Shown in pieces: positions 26,319 to 36,110 of a DNA stretch of 64,000 nucleotides. Positions within the stretch are counted from its first letter, which is position 1; every line of letters begins with the position of its first letter. Below the pieces are notes generated by a model. It saw only the letters and a list, made by a program, of their open reading frames with translations. It made no database searches and was not told the DNA's origin. Position numbers and translations under genes: made by a program. The DNA is from CAVPGP01 sp963718065 (GTDB lineage: Bacteria > Actinomycetota > Thermoleophilia > Gaiellales > Gaiellaceae): positions 124,001 to 188,000 of the forward strand of contig CAVQYE010000019.1 in NCBI GenBank assembly GCA_963718065.1, read 5' to 3'.

Positions 26319-29300
26319 TTACGGATTGACCACCGTGATCGTCTGCGGCACCTGCGTCACGCCAGGCGTCAGGTTCGACGTCATGCTCGCGAGCGAGGTG
26401 TAGGTCCCTGCCTTGTTGCTGGAGGCGTCGAACGTGATCGTCTGGGTTCCACCAGCCGCCGGCGGCGTCAGGTGGATCGTCCAGTCCGAGCCGTCCGCGG
26501 GCGGAGCGGCGAGGTTCTTGCCGCTCGTCCCGTCCTTGTTCTCGGCTCCCCAGTTGACGCCCGACCCGGGATCGCCCGCGCCGGCCGTTCCATACGCCAT
26601 CGTGACGCTCTCCGAAGCGGGCGTCGTGCCGATCTTCAGCCACACCTCGAACGAGTGCGTGGTGGCGTTGCTGAAGTTCTTGACGCCGGCCCAGTCGACG
26701 ACCAGCCACGTGCTGACGCCGTCGGTCAGGGTCCCGATGCGGATCGCGCCCGCACCGGCCGGATTGAGGTCGCTCCAGAACGGGGCGATCACGTTGTTCG
26801 GCCGGTTGACGTTCGGGAAGACCTGCGGCGTGAACACGATGTCCGCCGACGTGCCTCCTCCGAGCACCAGGTAGCCGTTCGACACGACACCGACCCGCGT
26901 GTACGGCTCGCCGCCGTACTGGAACGAGGGCACGTTGAAGTTCGTGATCGTGTCGTCACCGACGCCCGCGATCGGCGCGATGCCGAAGAGCGAGAGCGGC
27001 AGGTACCCGGTCGGCGAGCCGCCCGCGGTGATCGAGGTCACCTGCGGCGGGATTGCCGGCGTCAGGGTGCCGTTCCAGGCCACCCCGGTGCCGCCGCCCA
27101 CGAGCGATGCAGGAGCTGCAACGTTCGAGTACGTCAGCTTGCCGTCGTCCGCGTTCGCGACCGAGAGTGCCACGTTCGCCGCGGTGCTCCCGACGTTCGC
27201 GACCGTCGCCGAGCAGTGCGACGAGGCCGGTCTTCGTCGGGATCGTCGTCGGCGCACACGTGTGCGTGAGCGTGACGACGCCCTGCTTGCGGACGAACGC
27301 GACGGGGATCGTCACAGCGTGCCCCTTGTTCGGGACGAGAGTGATCCGGCCGAAGTACTGGCCGTTTGCCACTCCCGGGGCGCTGATCTTGATCGGCAAC
27401 GTGACCGAGGCGCCGGCATTGACGCTGAACGCCTTGTTGTTGTTGCCGACGGTGATCGTGACGCCGGGGGACTGCTGAATCTGAACGTTGAACTTCAGAT
27501 TCTTGCCCGAGACGTTCAACGCCGTCCGCTGGGTCGTGATCTCACCGGTCATCGTCGTCGCGTCGATGCTCGGGATGTTGAGGTCGATCCGGTGCAGCGG
27601 GTTCGTCGCCGAGGCGACGAAGTTCGCCGTGGTCTCGTCGAAGACGAGGACCGCGTCCACTGCATCGTTCACCTGCAGGCCACCGGCACCGGCGTCGAAC
27701 GGATCGAAGTCGGTCGTTCCGTCCTCCTTGACGACGTTCTGCCACGCGGTGGTCATGAGCGCCGACTTGACCTGCGCCGGCGACCAGGTGGGATGCGCTG
27801 CCCGGACGAGCGCCGCGGCGCCCGCCGAGTGCGGCGAGGCCATCGAGGTACCGGCAATCGCCTGGTAGAACTGCCCAGCCGGGCCGTTCGTGATACCCGT
27901 CGGCTGCGGCGTCATGCCTGCCAGCACCTGGATACCCGGAGCGGTGATGTCCGGCTTGATGAAGTCGCCGACCGGCCCGCGTGACGAGAAGCTCGCCATC
28001 ACGTCGCCTGCCGTCGGGGTCTCTGCGCCGGTCGCGAACGTCCCTGTGACGCCCGGCTTCGCCAGGAAGGCGAGGAAGTCGGCGTTCGGTCCGTCGATGT
28101 GGATCGCCGGCAGCCAGTGGTTGTCGGTCTCGACGTCCTGCTTGATCGCGTTGTAGAGGATCATCCCGACTGCACCGCCCTGGAGGACGTTGAAGCCCTT
28201 GTCCACGCGGGCGTTGGTGCCCCGCTGACAGGCAACGATCTTGCCCGTGGCGGTGCCGGGTGCGAGCACCTTGTCGCAGATGGCAGTCTCACCCGGAATC
28301 GAGGTCGAAGCCACCACCGGAGTCGGCGAGTTGATCGGTGCCGTGATGGTGACGCCTTCCTTGTTGAACGTCGTGCCGTCCGTCGACGCGAGGTGCAGCG
28401 TCGAGGTGAAGAAGTGATCCCAGGTCGAGGCGCCGACCGTGGTCACCCACGGGCCGCCGTGCTCGGCCGTGCCGGCGCCGGGGCCGCTGTTGCCGGCCGA
28501 GGCGTTGACGTTGATGCCGGCGTTGAAGGCATCGAGGAACGCGAGCTCGACCGGATCGGTGTACGGGTTCGCACCACCGCTGATCGAGAAGTTGATCACG
28601 TCCACCCCGTCGCGAATCGCCTGGCTGACGGCGTTCACGGAGTCGGAGCTGAAGCAGCCCTGTGCCGCGCAGACGCGATACATGATCACGTAGGCGCCGG
28701 GTGCTACACCAGCGACCGGGCCCCGGTCGACGCCGAAGAGCGGCGCGGAATCAACCACGTCGCCGGCAGCCGTCGAGGAGGTGTGCGTGCCGTGGCCCTC
28801 AGGGTCACGAGGCGAGCACGTGTGAGACACGTTGTCACAGAACTCGCCGGGAGTGGCGCCGACCAGAGCCATGTACGTGTTCATGAACGCGTACGCGCCG
28901 ATCAGCTTGTCGTTGCACGCAAACGGCGCACCGAGCGCCGGGATCAGCCCGCTGCCGAACTGGCAGCCGTAGGTCCCGGGAGGCGCCGGCAGGCCGTTGT
29001 CCTTGAAGAAGGGATGCTCAGGCCAGATGCCGGTGTCGATGACGCCGACGATCTGCCCCTTGCCTGCGTTCTCCGCCCCGCCCACGTTCGCCCAGACGGG
29101 AAGAGAGCCGATGTACGCAACGGAGCCGTAATCGGGCTTGCGCAGCGTGTCCTTCTGCACTGCGACGACACCCGGAACTGCAAGCAGATCCGAGACGTCG
29201 TTCGCGGGGACCGTTGCCGAGACGCCGCCGTAGACGGTCGTGTACGCGTCCCTGACGACTGCGTCGGGGACTGCGTCGGCGACGGCCTTGTCGATCTTTG

Positions 29301-29688
29301 CCGTCACGTCTGCCGTGTACGTCTCGTACGCCTGAACGGCGCCCTTGTTCTCCTTCAGTTCCTTGCCGGTCACGCTCGGGCTGGTTGCCGCGAGCCCGGC
29401 GACGCCGCCCTTGTACGAGGCAGTCGCGTCGTAGTCGTACTTGATCATCACGTTGACCGGTGTGCTGTCGGAACGCCCGAGCAGCGACGGATCGGTCTTT
29501 GCGATCCCCCCACTATCTGTTTTTGCGCCCTCGATCGTCTCCGTGGGCGCGAGCGGTGTCGCGCTCAGGTTCGACGGATTCACCGCGGTGCTCCCTGCCG
29601 TCGCGCTCGTCGCGGCCGCGCCAAGCGCGACTGCCACAAGCGCGAAGATGGCAAGCGCGAAGGCGCGATGCCCCAGCTTCGCTTTCAA
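26319..29688 (-). CDS. Large secreted subtilase (S8) with I9, PA and C-terminal beta domains (one frameshift)
   Basis: The start is the TTG at 29686-29688 behind GGAGGGG. The order is signal peptide (RAFALAIFALVAVALGAAA), an I9-like propeptide, and a catalytic domain with VGVIDTGIWPEHPFF (Asp), GHGTHTSSTAAG (His), a PA insert (EGVTITAPIN to VGMILYNAI) and GTSMASPHSAG (Ser). Fn3-like and further beta domains follow. A frame change near 27235, after PTKTGLVALLGDG, continues in a second frame through WAGVKNFSNATTHSFEVWLK to VTQVPQTITVVNP. Corrected length is about 1,120 residues. Plant-type and Vpr-type secreted proteases share this architecture. The likely role is extracellular protein breakdown. 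Confidence 0.88.
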
Positions 29689-29810
29689 GAGATTTCCCCT
29701 CCTTCTACGTTTTCCCCGGCAGGACCGTGTCCGCCCTTCGGGTGGACCGGCATCTTCGAGTCAATACCTGTCGAAAGTCAATGATTTCCAGCAAGAGCTA
29801 GACTTTCGTC

Positions 29811-30185
29811 GTGGGACGCACACGGCTGTGGCATCTCGTCACGCTGCTCCCGCTGGTGCTGTGCGGCGCAGCGGTGGCCTCCGATTCCGCGGATTCCGCA
29901 CTCGAAAAGGCCGCACGGGTGCGCATTGCGCAGACGCATCCGCTCGAGCTGCACGGCGAGGGCTTCGTGCCGAACGAGCACGTGACATTGCGCATCGAGC
30001 TCGGCGGCAAGATCGTCAAGCGGTCGCTTCGAGCCTCCGCCAAGGGCACGTTCGTCTCGAGATACGCCGGCCTGGTGCTCGACCGCTGCAGCAAGCGGCT
30101 CGCGGTGAACGCGGTCGGCGCCAAGGGGGACCACGCGGAGTTCGTGCTTCAGACGCTTCCCTGCCCGAACGGCGCCGCGCGCTGA
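29811..30185 (+). CDS. Small secreted protein, function unknown
   Basis: The GTG at 29811 starts MGRTRLWHLVTLLPLVLCGA, a signal peptide. The mature domain of about 100 residues looks like a single beta sandwich (HPLELHGEGFVPNEHVTLRI; GTFVSRYAGLVLDRC; AEFVLQTLPC) with two Cys that may pair. It is divergent from the large subtilase. The wording 'GEGFVPNEHVTL' is typical of small Ig-like domains in secreted actinobacterial proteins. Confidence 0.65.
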   Translation: MGRTRLWHLVTLLPLVLCGAAVASDSADSALEKAARVRIAQTHPLELHGEGFVPNEHVTLRIELGGKIVKRSLRASAKGTFVSRYAGLVLDRCSKRLAVNAVGAKGDHAEFVLQTLPCPNGAAR

Positions 30186-30207
30186 GACAGCCGCCGGCCG
30201 GCGGCCT

Positions 30208-30834
30208 CTAGCTCTCGAGCTCGTTGTGGGCGCCGGAGCGGATGCCCTTGATCACCTCGCGCCAGGGCTTGCGCATCCATGCGAACGGCACGCGCCAGAC
30301 GTCGATGCCGGCGAAGAACCCGAAGGCGAACACGCGCACGAGCGGCGTCCCCGGCTGCGGTGGCGGATCGTTCCCGCGCAACCCCTTGTGCCCGAAGACC
30401 ACGAGCCCATGGACGTCCACCTCGATCCCCTCGGGGACGTAGACGTCCATCGTCCCGAAGAGCCCGAACATGACGATCGTGATCACGTCCCGCTCGAGCG
30501 TCGCCTGCCGCAGGTCGAGATCGATGTTCCCGAACGCCGTCGCACAGCCGACGCGACGCGAGACACGGAGCCGTCCGTCTCGTTCGGTCGAGCCGAAGAT
30601 CGAGAACAGGAACCGCGTCGGCCGACGGCGGCTGGACCCGCTCTGTGCCGGAACGACCGGGAGGTCGCGCGCGAGCTCGTCGAGCTCGGCCTGCGTCCGT
30701 GCGAGCGACGCGGCGGACATGCGGTGCGTGAACTCCTCGAGCGTCAGCCGACCCTCGGCGGTGTGCTCGCGCAGGAGCGCAATGGTTCGGTCGCGGTCGG
30801 CGTCGGAGGCGCGGAGCGCGGGGATCTCGCTCAT
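30208..30834 (-). CDS. DUF1707 plus LiaF-like protein
   Basis: MSEIPALRASDADRDRTIAL opens the DUF1707 domain (ending LARTQAELDELARDLP). The rest matches the LiaF-like C-terminal fold: AFGNIDLDLRQATLERDVIT, IVMFGLFGTMDVYVPEGIEV and VVFGHKGLRG. No membrane helix is predicted, and the tail ends GIRSGAHNELES. LiaF-type domains take part in envelope-stress sensing; the exact role here is unknown. 208 residues. Confidence 0.8.
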   Translation of the reverse strand: MSEIPALRASDADRDRTIALLREHTAEGRLTLEEFTHRMSAASLARTQAELDELARDLPVVPAQSGSSRRRPTRFLFSIFGSTERDGRLRVSRRVGCATAFGNIDLDLRQATLERDVITIVMFGLFGTMDVYVPEGIEVDVHGLVVFGHKGLRGNDPPPQPGTPLVRVFAFGFFAGIDVWRVPFAWMRKPWREVIKGIRSGAHNELES

Positions 30835-31191
30835 CGTCGTCTCATCTCCGTCTCATTCTCCCAGGGGCGACCCTACCTCGCCCGCGGGCGGGCGAATAGC
30901 CGTTTGGCTAGTGGTAGATCGGACCGCGAAGTAGCAAAATCGGGAGGCTTGCGCGCGGGTCGGTGCGAGCCCACGGAGCGCCGAACGTCGGCCAGGCGCC
31001 AACCCCCTTGCTCCTGGCCATGTTCGGCGCTCCGACGTTTCTCCGGACGAATCGTTTTCGTCCCGCAGATCGGGTAGATTCCCTGATCCCCGCGGCGCTC
31101 TCCGGGGGTCTGTTCTGCGGCGAGCAGACTATGAGGGGACGCGCCGCGGGTTCTGCTCGGTCAGTGGCTCGAGTGATTTCGCGGTCGTGAC
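30835..31191. other. Gene-free stretch (357 bases) with a long inverted repeat
   Basis: Open frames here have no protein character. The only clear structure is the inverted repeat at 30975-31033, listed separately. The stretch holds the 5' side of the DUF1707 gene and the 3' side of the small zinc-ribbon gene at 31192. A short unnoticed RNA gene is possible. Confidence 0.5.
30975..31033. repeat. Long imperfect inverted repeat (12 + 7 bp stems)
   Basis: GGAGCGCCGAAC (30975-30986) pairs with GTTCGGCGCTCC (31022-31033), and GGCCAGG (30990-30996) pairs with CCTGGCC (31013-31019), with a 2-3 base internal loop and a 16-base apical loop. This strength is unusual for intergenic DNA and suits a small RNA or terminator. 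Confidence 0.65.
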
Positions 31192-31449
31192 TCAGGTGTC
31201 GGGCGCGTTGGTCCAGCTCGCCGCCGCCAACCACGGCAGCGCCGCAGGCGGGGTCGCGTCGCCGGCGCAGTCGGGGCAGAAGGAACCCGCCAGGGAAAAC
31301 CGCGCTTCGATCACGGGGAACGCCGCCCGCGGCGCGAAATCCCAGTCGCCGGCTTCGAGCTCGACGCACCCGCAGCCGGCGCAAATCGAGATCATGTCCC
31401 CGGCTCCGTGATTCCTCGAAACCGGCCCTGTCAACTGGCTTACGGCCAT
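31192..31449 (-). CDS. Small putative zinc-binding protein
   Basis: The ATG at 31447-31449, behind AAGGGGGTG, begins MAVSQLTGPVSRNHG. It carries ICAGCGCVELE and SFCPDCAGDAT, two CxxC pairs about 35 residues apart, as in a zinc ribbon. 85 residues ending SWTNAPDT. No family is known to me. The codon use and spacing make it plausible as a gene, though a shorter start at MISICAGC is possible. Confidence 0.5.
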   Translation of the reverse strand: MAVSQLTGPVSRNHGAGDMISICAGCGCVELEAGDWDFAPRAAFPVIEARFSLAGSFCPDCAGDATPPAALPWLAAASWTNAPDT

Positions 31450-31556
31450 CACGCACACCCCCTTGTCTGCACGAATGCCAAGCCATTGGTTACGCGTTGC
31501 CAATAGGAGAGTCCACCTCGCCGCCGATCCTTTCCGTCGCACGGCTCCCAGCGGAA

Positions 31557-31940
31557 CTAGGCGGCGTCCTCTTGCAGCCAGGCTTCGGCTTCCTCGCGCG
31601 ACCGGAACACCTTGATCCGCTCTTCGGCGCCGACCATCTGCCCTTGACTCATCCGCACGAGGCCGTACGCCAGTTGCCCGGACACGACGACGGCCCGGCG
31701 GCCCGTCCGGACCTGCTCGTTGAAGCTCCGGACGATGCGGCCGATCTCTCGCACCTGGTCGTTCGTCAGCGCCACCCAGTCGAGGGCCGAATGGTCGACG
31801 AGGATCGACAGGCCCGGCGTGTACCGCGGGTCGGCCAGGAGCTCGAGGTGATAGCGCCTCCACGCGTCCAGGGCGGCTTCACCGGACGTGGTGATCACGA
31901 CCATGTCCGGGCCTGCGGTGAAATCGATCGTGTAGTCCAC
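31557..31940 (-). CDS. STAS/SpoIIAA-like small protein
   Basis: The 127-residue protein starts MDYTIDFTAGPDMVVITTSG. It alternates strands and helices like STAS or SpoIIAA-like domains (ALDAWRRYHLELLADPRY; LSILVDHSALDWVAL; RRAVVVSGQLAYGLVRM; IKVFRSREEAEAWL). No catalytic residues are obvious. Relatives are usually annotated as hypothetical. It stands alone between the zinc-ribbon gene and tRNA-Gly. Confidence 0.6.
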   Translation of the reverse strand: MDYTIDFTAGPDMVVITTSGEAALDAWRRYHLELLADPRYTPGLSILVDHSALDWVALTNDQVREIGRIVRSFNEQVRTGRRAVVVSGQLAYGLVRMSQGQMVGAEERIKVFRSREEAEAWLQEDAA

Positions 31941-32046
31941 TCCGACAACATGATGTCATGAGTCAACCCGGCTCGACCATCGAGGCGACCGAGCCTGGCG
32001 GGATGACCCGCGACCCGGCCGAGGCCGGTGCCGCCGGAATCCTGGA

Positions 32047-32119
32047 AGCGGGCGATGGGGCTCGAACCCACGACCCTCAGCTTGGGAAGCTGATGCTCTA
32101 CCAACTGAGCTACACCCGC
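32047..32119 (-). tRNA. tRNA-Gly (CCC)
   Basis: On the minus strand the acceptor GCGGGTG pairs with CGCCCGC (one G-U), with discriminator U. The D arm is GCTC-AGTTGGTA-GAGC. The anticodon arm is TCAGC-TTCCCAA-GCTGA with CCC. The T arm ends GGGTTCGAGCCCC. All loops have normal size. Confidence 0.95.
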
Positions 32120-32234
32120 GCGGTGCGTGCATTGTAGCCCGGTCCGGCCCCGGGCCTCGAAAAGCTCGACTTTCGTCCCGTTGGCGAGTGGCCGCGTCTG
32201 TCTCATCCTCCGAAGAGGAAGGGAGATGCAATCT

Positions 32235-32414
32235 ATGAGCCAACCGAGCGAAGGCGAGATTCGGCGGATCCTCGACCAGCTCGTGCTGGAGCGGCAACAT
32301 CTGCGGCGGACGGAAAGCGAGCAAGGCCTGCTCGAGGCGAATCGCCTCGCGCTCGTCTACTGGCAGAACCGACTGCACCAGGCGCTGCTCGCCGTGCACG
32401 CGCCGGCGGCCTGA
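32235..32414 (+). CDS. Small helical protein, perhaps DUF2630-like
   Basis: The ATG at 32235 (an in-frame ATG at 32226 is closer to the GAAGGGAG site) gives MSQPSEGEIRRILDQL. The 59-residue chain is one amphipathic helical hairpin rich in Arg, Glu, Gln and Leu (LVLERQHLRRTESEQ; LVYWQNRLHQALL). It resembles the short actinobacterial DUF2630 proteins in size and pattern, but this is a weak match. Confidence 0.55.
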   Translation: MSQPSEGEIRRILDQLVLERQHLRRTESEQGLLEANRLALVYWQNRLHQALLAVHAPAA

Positions 32415-32581
32415 GGAACGCCGAGGGCAGGCATCCACGCGCCGTTCGTGGCGGGCCGTCGCCACGGACGGAGCGAGGGCAGACAGGCCCGGCGCGCACG
32501 GGCCCTCAGGGGCACCGCGCTCTGCGCCGAGACGCGATAACTTGGGTGAACCGAACCACTCGCTTTCGAGGAGTTGAGGGA

Positions 32582-33613
32582 ATGCCCGAGCAGACGCTTG
32601 AAGAGATTGCACGCGCGCTCGTCGCGCCGGGGAAGGGGATCCTGGCCGCCGACGAGAGCGACTCGACGATCAAGAAGCGGTTCGACTCGATCGACACCGA
32701 GTCGACCGAGGAGAACCGGCAGGCCTACCGTGACCTGCTGTTCACGACGGAGGGCGCCGAGCAGTACATCAGCGGTGTCATCCTCTTCGACGAGACGATC
32801 CGCCAGAACGCGGTCGACGGGACGCCGTTCCCGAAGCTGCTGGCGGGCAACGGGGTCATCCCGGGGATCAAGGTCGACACCGGCGCCAAGCCGCTGGCGA
32901 ACGCGCAGGGCGAGACGATCACCGAGGGCCTCGACGGCCTGCGGGCGCGCCTCGAGGAATACCGCGGCCTGGGCGCCCGGTTCGCCAAGTGGCGTGCGAC
33001 GTACTACATCGAGGAGCGCAAGCCGAGCGAGTACGCGGTCTGGACGAACGCCCACGCGCTCGCCCGCTATGCGGCGCTGTGCCAGGAGGCCGGCCTCGTC
33101 CCGATCGTGGAGCCCGAGGTGCTGATGGACGGCACCCACACGATCGACACGTCCTACACGGTCACGTCACGTGTCCTGAACGCGGTCTTCACCGAGCTGC
33201 ACGACCAGCGCGTCAAGCTCGAGGGGATCCTGTTGAAGCCGAACATGGTCCTCTCCGGCTACGACTCGTCGGGCAAAGCCGACGTCCAGAAGGTCGCGGA
33301 GCTGACGGTCAAGTGCTTCAAGCACCACGTGCCGGCCGCGGTGCCGGGAATCGTCTTCCTCTCGGGCGGCCAGTCCGACGAGGACGCGACGGCGCACCTG
33401 AACGCGATGAACGCGACCGGCCCGCATCCGTGGGAGCTCTCGTTCTCGTACGGACGCGCGCTGCAGACCGGCGCGCTGCAGGGCTGGCGCGGTCAGAAGG
33501 AGAACGTCGCCGCCGGGCAGGCCGCGTACAAGCACCGTGCCGAGATGAACAGCCTCGCGCGGAGCGGCTCGTGGTCGCCTGAGCTCGAGAAGAAGACCGG
33601 CGCGACCGCCTAG
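32582..33613 (+). CDS. Class I fructose-bisphosphate aldolase
   Basis: ATG 32582 follows GTTGAGGGA. The sequence shows APGKGILAADESDSTIKKRF, KWRATYYIE, VPIVEPEVLMDG and EGILLKPNMVLSGY (Schiff-base Lys), then VPGIVFLSGGQSDEDAT. The 343-residue length is normal for the class I enzyme, which is less usual in bacteria than class II. It splits or forms fructose 1,6-bisphosphate and needs no metal. It is convergent with the pentapeptide/GlpX pair, so the glycolytic and gluconeogenic steps for the same metabolite sit side by side. Confidence 0.95.
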   Translation: MPEQTLEEIARALVAPGKGILAADESDSTIKKRFDSIDTESTEENRQAYRDLLFTTEGAEQYISGVILFDETIRQNAVDGTPFPKLLAGNGVIPGIKVDTGAKPLANAQGETITEGLDGLRARLEEYRGLGARFAKWRATYYIEERKPSEYAVWTNAHALARYAALCQEAGLVPIVEPEVLMDGTHTIDTSYTVTSRVLNAVFTELHDQRVKLEGILLKPNMVLSGYDSSGKADVQKVAELTVKCFKHHVPAAVPGIVFLSGGQSDEDATAHLNAMNATGPHPWELSFSYGRALQTGALQGWRGQKENVAAGQAAYKHRAEMNSLARSGSWSPELEKKTGATA

Positions 33614-33628
33614 CTGGAAACCTGGAGA

Positions 33629-33658
33629 AGAGAGGGCCTCGCTCTGAGCGCCCTCTCT
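33629..33658. terminator. Hairpin between convergent aldolase and pentapeptide genes
   Basis: AGAGAGGGC (33629-33637) and GCCCTCTCT (33650-33658) form a 9-bp stem with a 12-base loop, placed between the two stop codons. No long T-run is present on either side. Confidence 0.6.
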
Positions 33659-34247
33659 ACTCCACGATCTCGATCCCGGCCGCCGTCGCGAGCAGGCCGG
33701 CGAGCTGGACGACATCGGGCCACGGCATCCGGATGCCGCGCAGCCGGTCGACGCCGCGGAGGTCCTCGAGCTCGCACGATCGCAGCTCGCAGTCGACGAA
33801 GGTCGCCTCCTCGACGCTCGCGCCCGCGAGGCTCGTCCGCTCGAAGCGCACCGACCGGAGCTCGGCGCCGTAGAGCTCGGCCTCCTCGAGTCGGCAGTCG
33901 CGGAAGACGACCCGCTCGAGCGTCGCGTGCCGGAGCGAGCTCAGGTCGAGGCGGCAGCCGTCGAAGACGACGTCGCGCAACGTTGCCTCGCCGAGCTCGA
34001 TGCCTGTCGCGCGGACGCCGGTCGCCTCGACGCGGAGGAACGACGCCTGTCCCGCGCGGAGGTTCGACCAGTCGCCGTCGACGGCGACGATGTCCTGCAG
34101 CGTCAGACCGGATGCCGCCCGGCCCGAGAGGTCGGCGGACAGCCGGACCTGCTCGAGGCGGAGGTCGTGGATCGCGCCCTCCGGGACGACCGCCGGCTCG
34201 AGCTCGTCCGGGAGATCGGGCTCGTGCGGCGCGACCGGAGCGCTCAA
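33657..34247 (-). CDS. Pentapeptide-repeat protein
   Basis: The start is the TTG at 34245-34247, which overlaps the glpX stop (TTGA). After about 60 residues the chain forms a right-handed quadrilateral helix of A(D/N)LXX-type pentads: LRDVVFDGCRLDLSSL, LERVVFRDCRLEEAELYGAE, LRSVRFERTSLAGAS and ATFVDCELRSCELED. 196 residues. The cellular role of most such proteins is unknown. Coupling to glpX suggests expression together with gluconeogenesis. Confidence 0.8.
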   Translation of the reverse strand: MSAPVAPHEPDLPDELEPAVVPEGAIHDLRLEQVRLSADLSGRAASGLTLQDIVAVDGDWSNLRAGQASFLRVEATGVRATGIELGEATLRDVVFDGCRLDLSSLRHATLERVVFRDCRLEEAELYGAELRSVRFERTSLAGASVEEATFVDCELRSCELEDLRGVDRLRGIRMPWPDVVQLAGLLATAAGIEIVE

Positions 34248-35263
34248 TAGTCGCGGCCGGTGAACTGGCGCAGCTTGTCGACCTTGTGGCGCGCCTCGAT
34301 TCGCCGCACCGTCCCGGAGGCGCCGCGCATCACGATCGAGTCGGTGACGATCTCCGGGTCGCGCGTGTAGCGGACGCCGCGCAGCAACGCGCCGTTCGTG
34401 ACGCCGGTCGCGGCGACGAACACGTTCTCGGTGTGCACCAGGTCGTCGGTCGTCAGCACCCTGTCCGGGTCGAAGCCCCCGTCGACGAGCGCCTGGCGCT
34501 CCGCGTCGTCGCGAGGCCACAGCTTGCCGACGATCCCGCCGCCGACGCACTTCAGCGCCGCCGCCGAGATGACTCCCTCCGGCGTGCCGCCGACCCCGTA
34601 GAGCATGTGGACGCCGGTCCGCGGCTGCGCGGCCGCGATCGCCGGCGCGACGTCGCCGTCCGTGATCAGGTTCACGTGCGCCCCCACCTCGCGCAGTTCG
34701 CCGACGAGCTGCTCGTGCCGCGGGCGGTCGAGGACGACGACGGTCACGTCCTGCACGCGGATGTGCTTGATCTCGGCGACCGCCCGGACGTTGTCGGCCG
34801 GCGACGCGTTGATGTCGACGACGCCGATCGCATCCGCGCCGACGGCGATCTTCTCCATGTAGACGGCGGCGCCGGGGAAGAACATCGAGCCTCGCTCCGC
34901 GAGCGCGATCACCGCGATCGCGCCGGGCATGCCGTTGGCGCAGAGCCGTGTGCCCTCGAGCGGATCGACCGCAACGTCGACGGCCGGTCCGGCGCCGTCG
35001 CCGATCTCCTCGCCGTTGTAGAGCATCGGCGCCTCGTCCTTCTCGCCCTCGCCGATCACGACGACGCCCGCCATCGAGACGGTGTCGAGCATCAGCCGCA
35101 TCGCGTCGACCGCGGCCTGGTCGGCGGCGATCTTGTCGCCGCGGCCCACCCAGCGGCCGGACGCCATCGCGGCGGCCTCGGTCACGCGTACGAGCTCGAG
35201 CGCGAGGTTGCGATCCGGTTTTGTGCCTGTACCCGCTCCGGCGCCTGTCGACGGCTTGCTCAT
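34244..35263 (-). CDS. glpX: Class II fructose-1,6-bisphosphatase (GlpX)
   Basis: The ATG at 35261-35263 begins MSKPSTGAGAG. It shows GRWVGRGDKIAADQAAVDAM, VVVIGEGEKDEAPML (metal site), VAVDPLEGTRLCANG, DVTVVVLDRPRH, LYGVGGTPEGVISAAALKC and KLWPRDD, which are the class II motifs. 339 residues. It removes the 1-phosphate in gluconeogenesis in the cytoplasm. In-frame starts upstream lack a ribosome site. Confidence 0.95.
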   Translation of the reverse strand: MSKPSTGAGAGTGTKPDRNLALELVRVTEAAAMASGRWVGRGDKIAADQAAVDAMRLMLDTVSMAGVVVIGEGEKDEAPMLYNGEEIGDGAGPAVDVAVDPLEGTRLCANGMPGAIAVIALAERGSMFFPGAAVYMEKIAVGADAIGVVDINASPADNVRAVAEIKHIRVQDVTVVVLDRPRHEQLVGELREVGAHVNLITDGDVAPAIAAAQPRTGVHMLYGVGGTPEGVISAAALKCVGGGIVGKLWPRDDAERQALVDGGFDPDRVLTTDDLVHTENVFVAATGVTNGALLRGVRYTRDPEIVTDSIVMRGASGTVRRIEARHKVDKLRQFTGRDY

Positions 35264-35321
35264 CCGGCCCGATCCTATGCAAGATGGGTCACCGGGCCTG
35301 CGGGCGTACAATCGCCCGCCG

Positions 35322-36110
35322 GTGCGCCTCGACTGGGAGATTGCTAAGCGCGGCTATCGACGCTACGCCGCGTACCCCGCGGCCACGTTGGCCGGCGCCT
35401 TCACGAACACCGTCTTCGGCTTCATGCAGGCCTACATCCTGCTTGCCGTCTTCGCGCAGCGGACGGATGTCGGCGGCTACGACACGCGCGACGCCGTGAC
35501 GTACGTCTGGCTCGCCCAGGCGCTGATCATGACCGTCTACATCTTCGGCTGGCAGGAGCTGGCGCTGCGCATTCGCGACGGCTCGATCGCGACCGACCTC
35601 TCCCGTCCGCTCAACCCACAGCGGTACTGGCTGGCCTTCGACCTCGGCCGCGCCCCGTACCACCTGCTGTTCCGCGGAGTGCCGCCGTTCATCGTCGGGG
35701 CGCTCGTCTTCGACCTTCGCTACCCCACCCCACTCCTATGGGTCGCGTTCTTCGTCAGCGTCACTCTGGCCGTCGTCGTCAGCCTCGGCTTCCGGTTGCT
35801 CTACAACTCGGCGGCCTTCTGGCTGATCGACTACCGAGGTGTCCTGACGATCTCGCTGATCGTCTCTCTCTTCTTCTCGGGGATGGTCCTCCCGCTCAAC
35901 TTCTTCCCGGACTGGCTCGCGCAGATCGCGCATCTGCTGCCGTTCTGGTCGATCATCCAGGTCCCCGTCGACGTCTATCTCGGCAAGCACACCGGCGCAA
36001 GCCTCGTGGGAGTCCTCGCCGTTCAGGCGGGCTGGGCTCTGGCGCTGCTCGCGCTGGGGAGGGTCGTGCTCTCCGCAGGGACACGGAAGCTCGTGATCCA
36101 GGGTGGTTGA
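35322..36110 (+). CDS. ABC-2 exporter permease, first of two
   Basis: The GTG at 35322 gives VRLDWEIAKRGYRRYAAYP. The 262-residue protein has about six membrane helices (VVSLGFRLLYNSAAFWLIDY; GVLTISLIVSLFFSGMVLPL; SLVGVLAVQAGWALALLALG) with the motif FFPDWLAQIAHLLPFWSIIQ. This matches the ABC2_membrane_6/DUF990 permease type. It overlaps the second permease by eight bases. Members of this group export xenobiotics such as viologens or antibiotics; the substrate here is unknown. Confidence 0.82.
   Translation: MRLDWEIAKRGYRRYAAYPAATLAGAFTNTVFGFMQAYILLAVFAQRTDVGGYDTRDAVTYVWLAQALIMTVYIFGWQELALRIRDGSIATDLSRPLNPQRYWLAFDLGRAPYHLLFRGVPPFIVGALVFDLRYPTPLLWVAFFVSVTLAVVVSLGFRLLYNSAAFWLIDYRGVLTISLIVSLFFSGMVLPLNFFPDWLAQIAHLLPFWSIIQVPVDVYLGKHTGASLVGVLAVQAGWALALLALGRVVLSAGTRKLVIQGG

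Noticed and set aside
28099..29784. Plus-strand open frame of about 560 codons opposite the large subtilase
   Set aside because: Shadow of the subtilase; the catalytic triad and signal peptide are on the minus strand.
30908..31486. Minus-strand open frame of 192 codons in the intergenic gap
   Set aside because: Arg-rich, overlaps the long inverted repeat and the zinc-ribbon gene in another frame; no protein character.
31895..32206. Minus-strand frame over tRNA-Gly (GVAQLVEHQLPKLRVVGSSP)
   Set aside because: Classic spurious translation of a tRNA gene.
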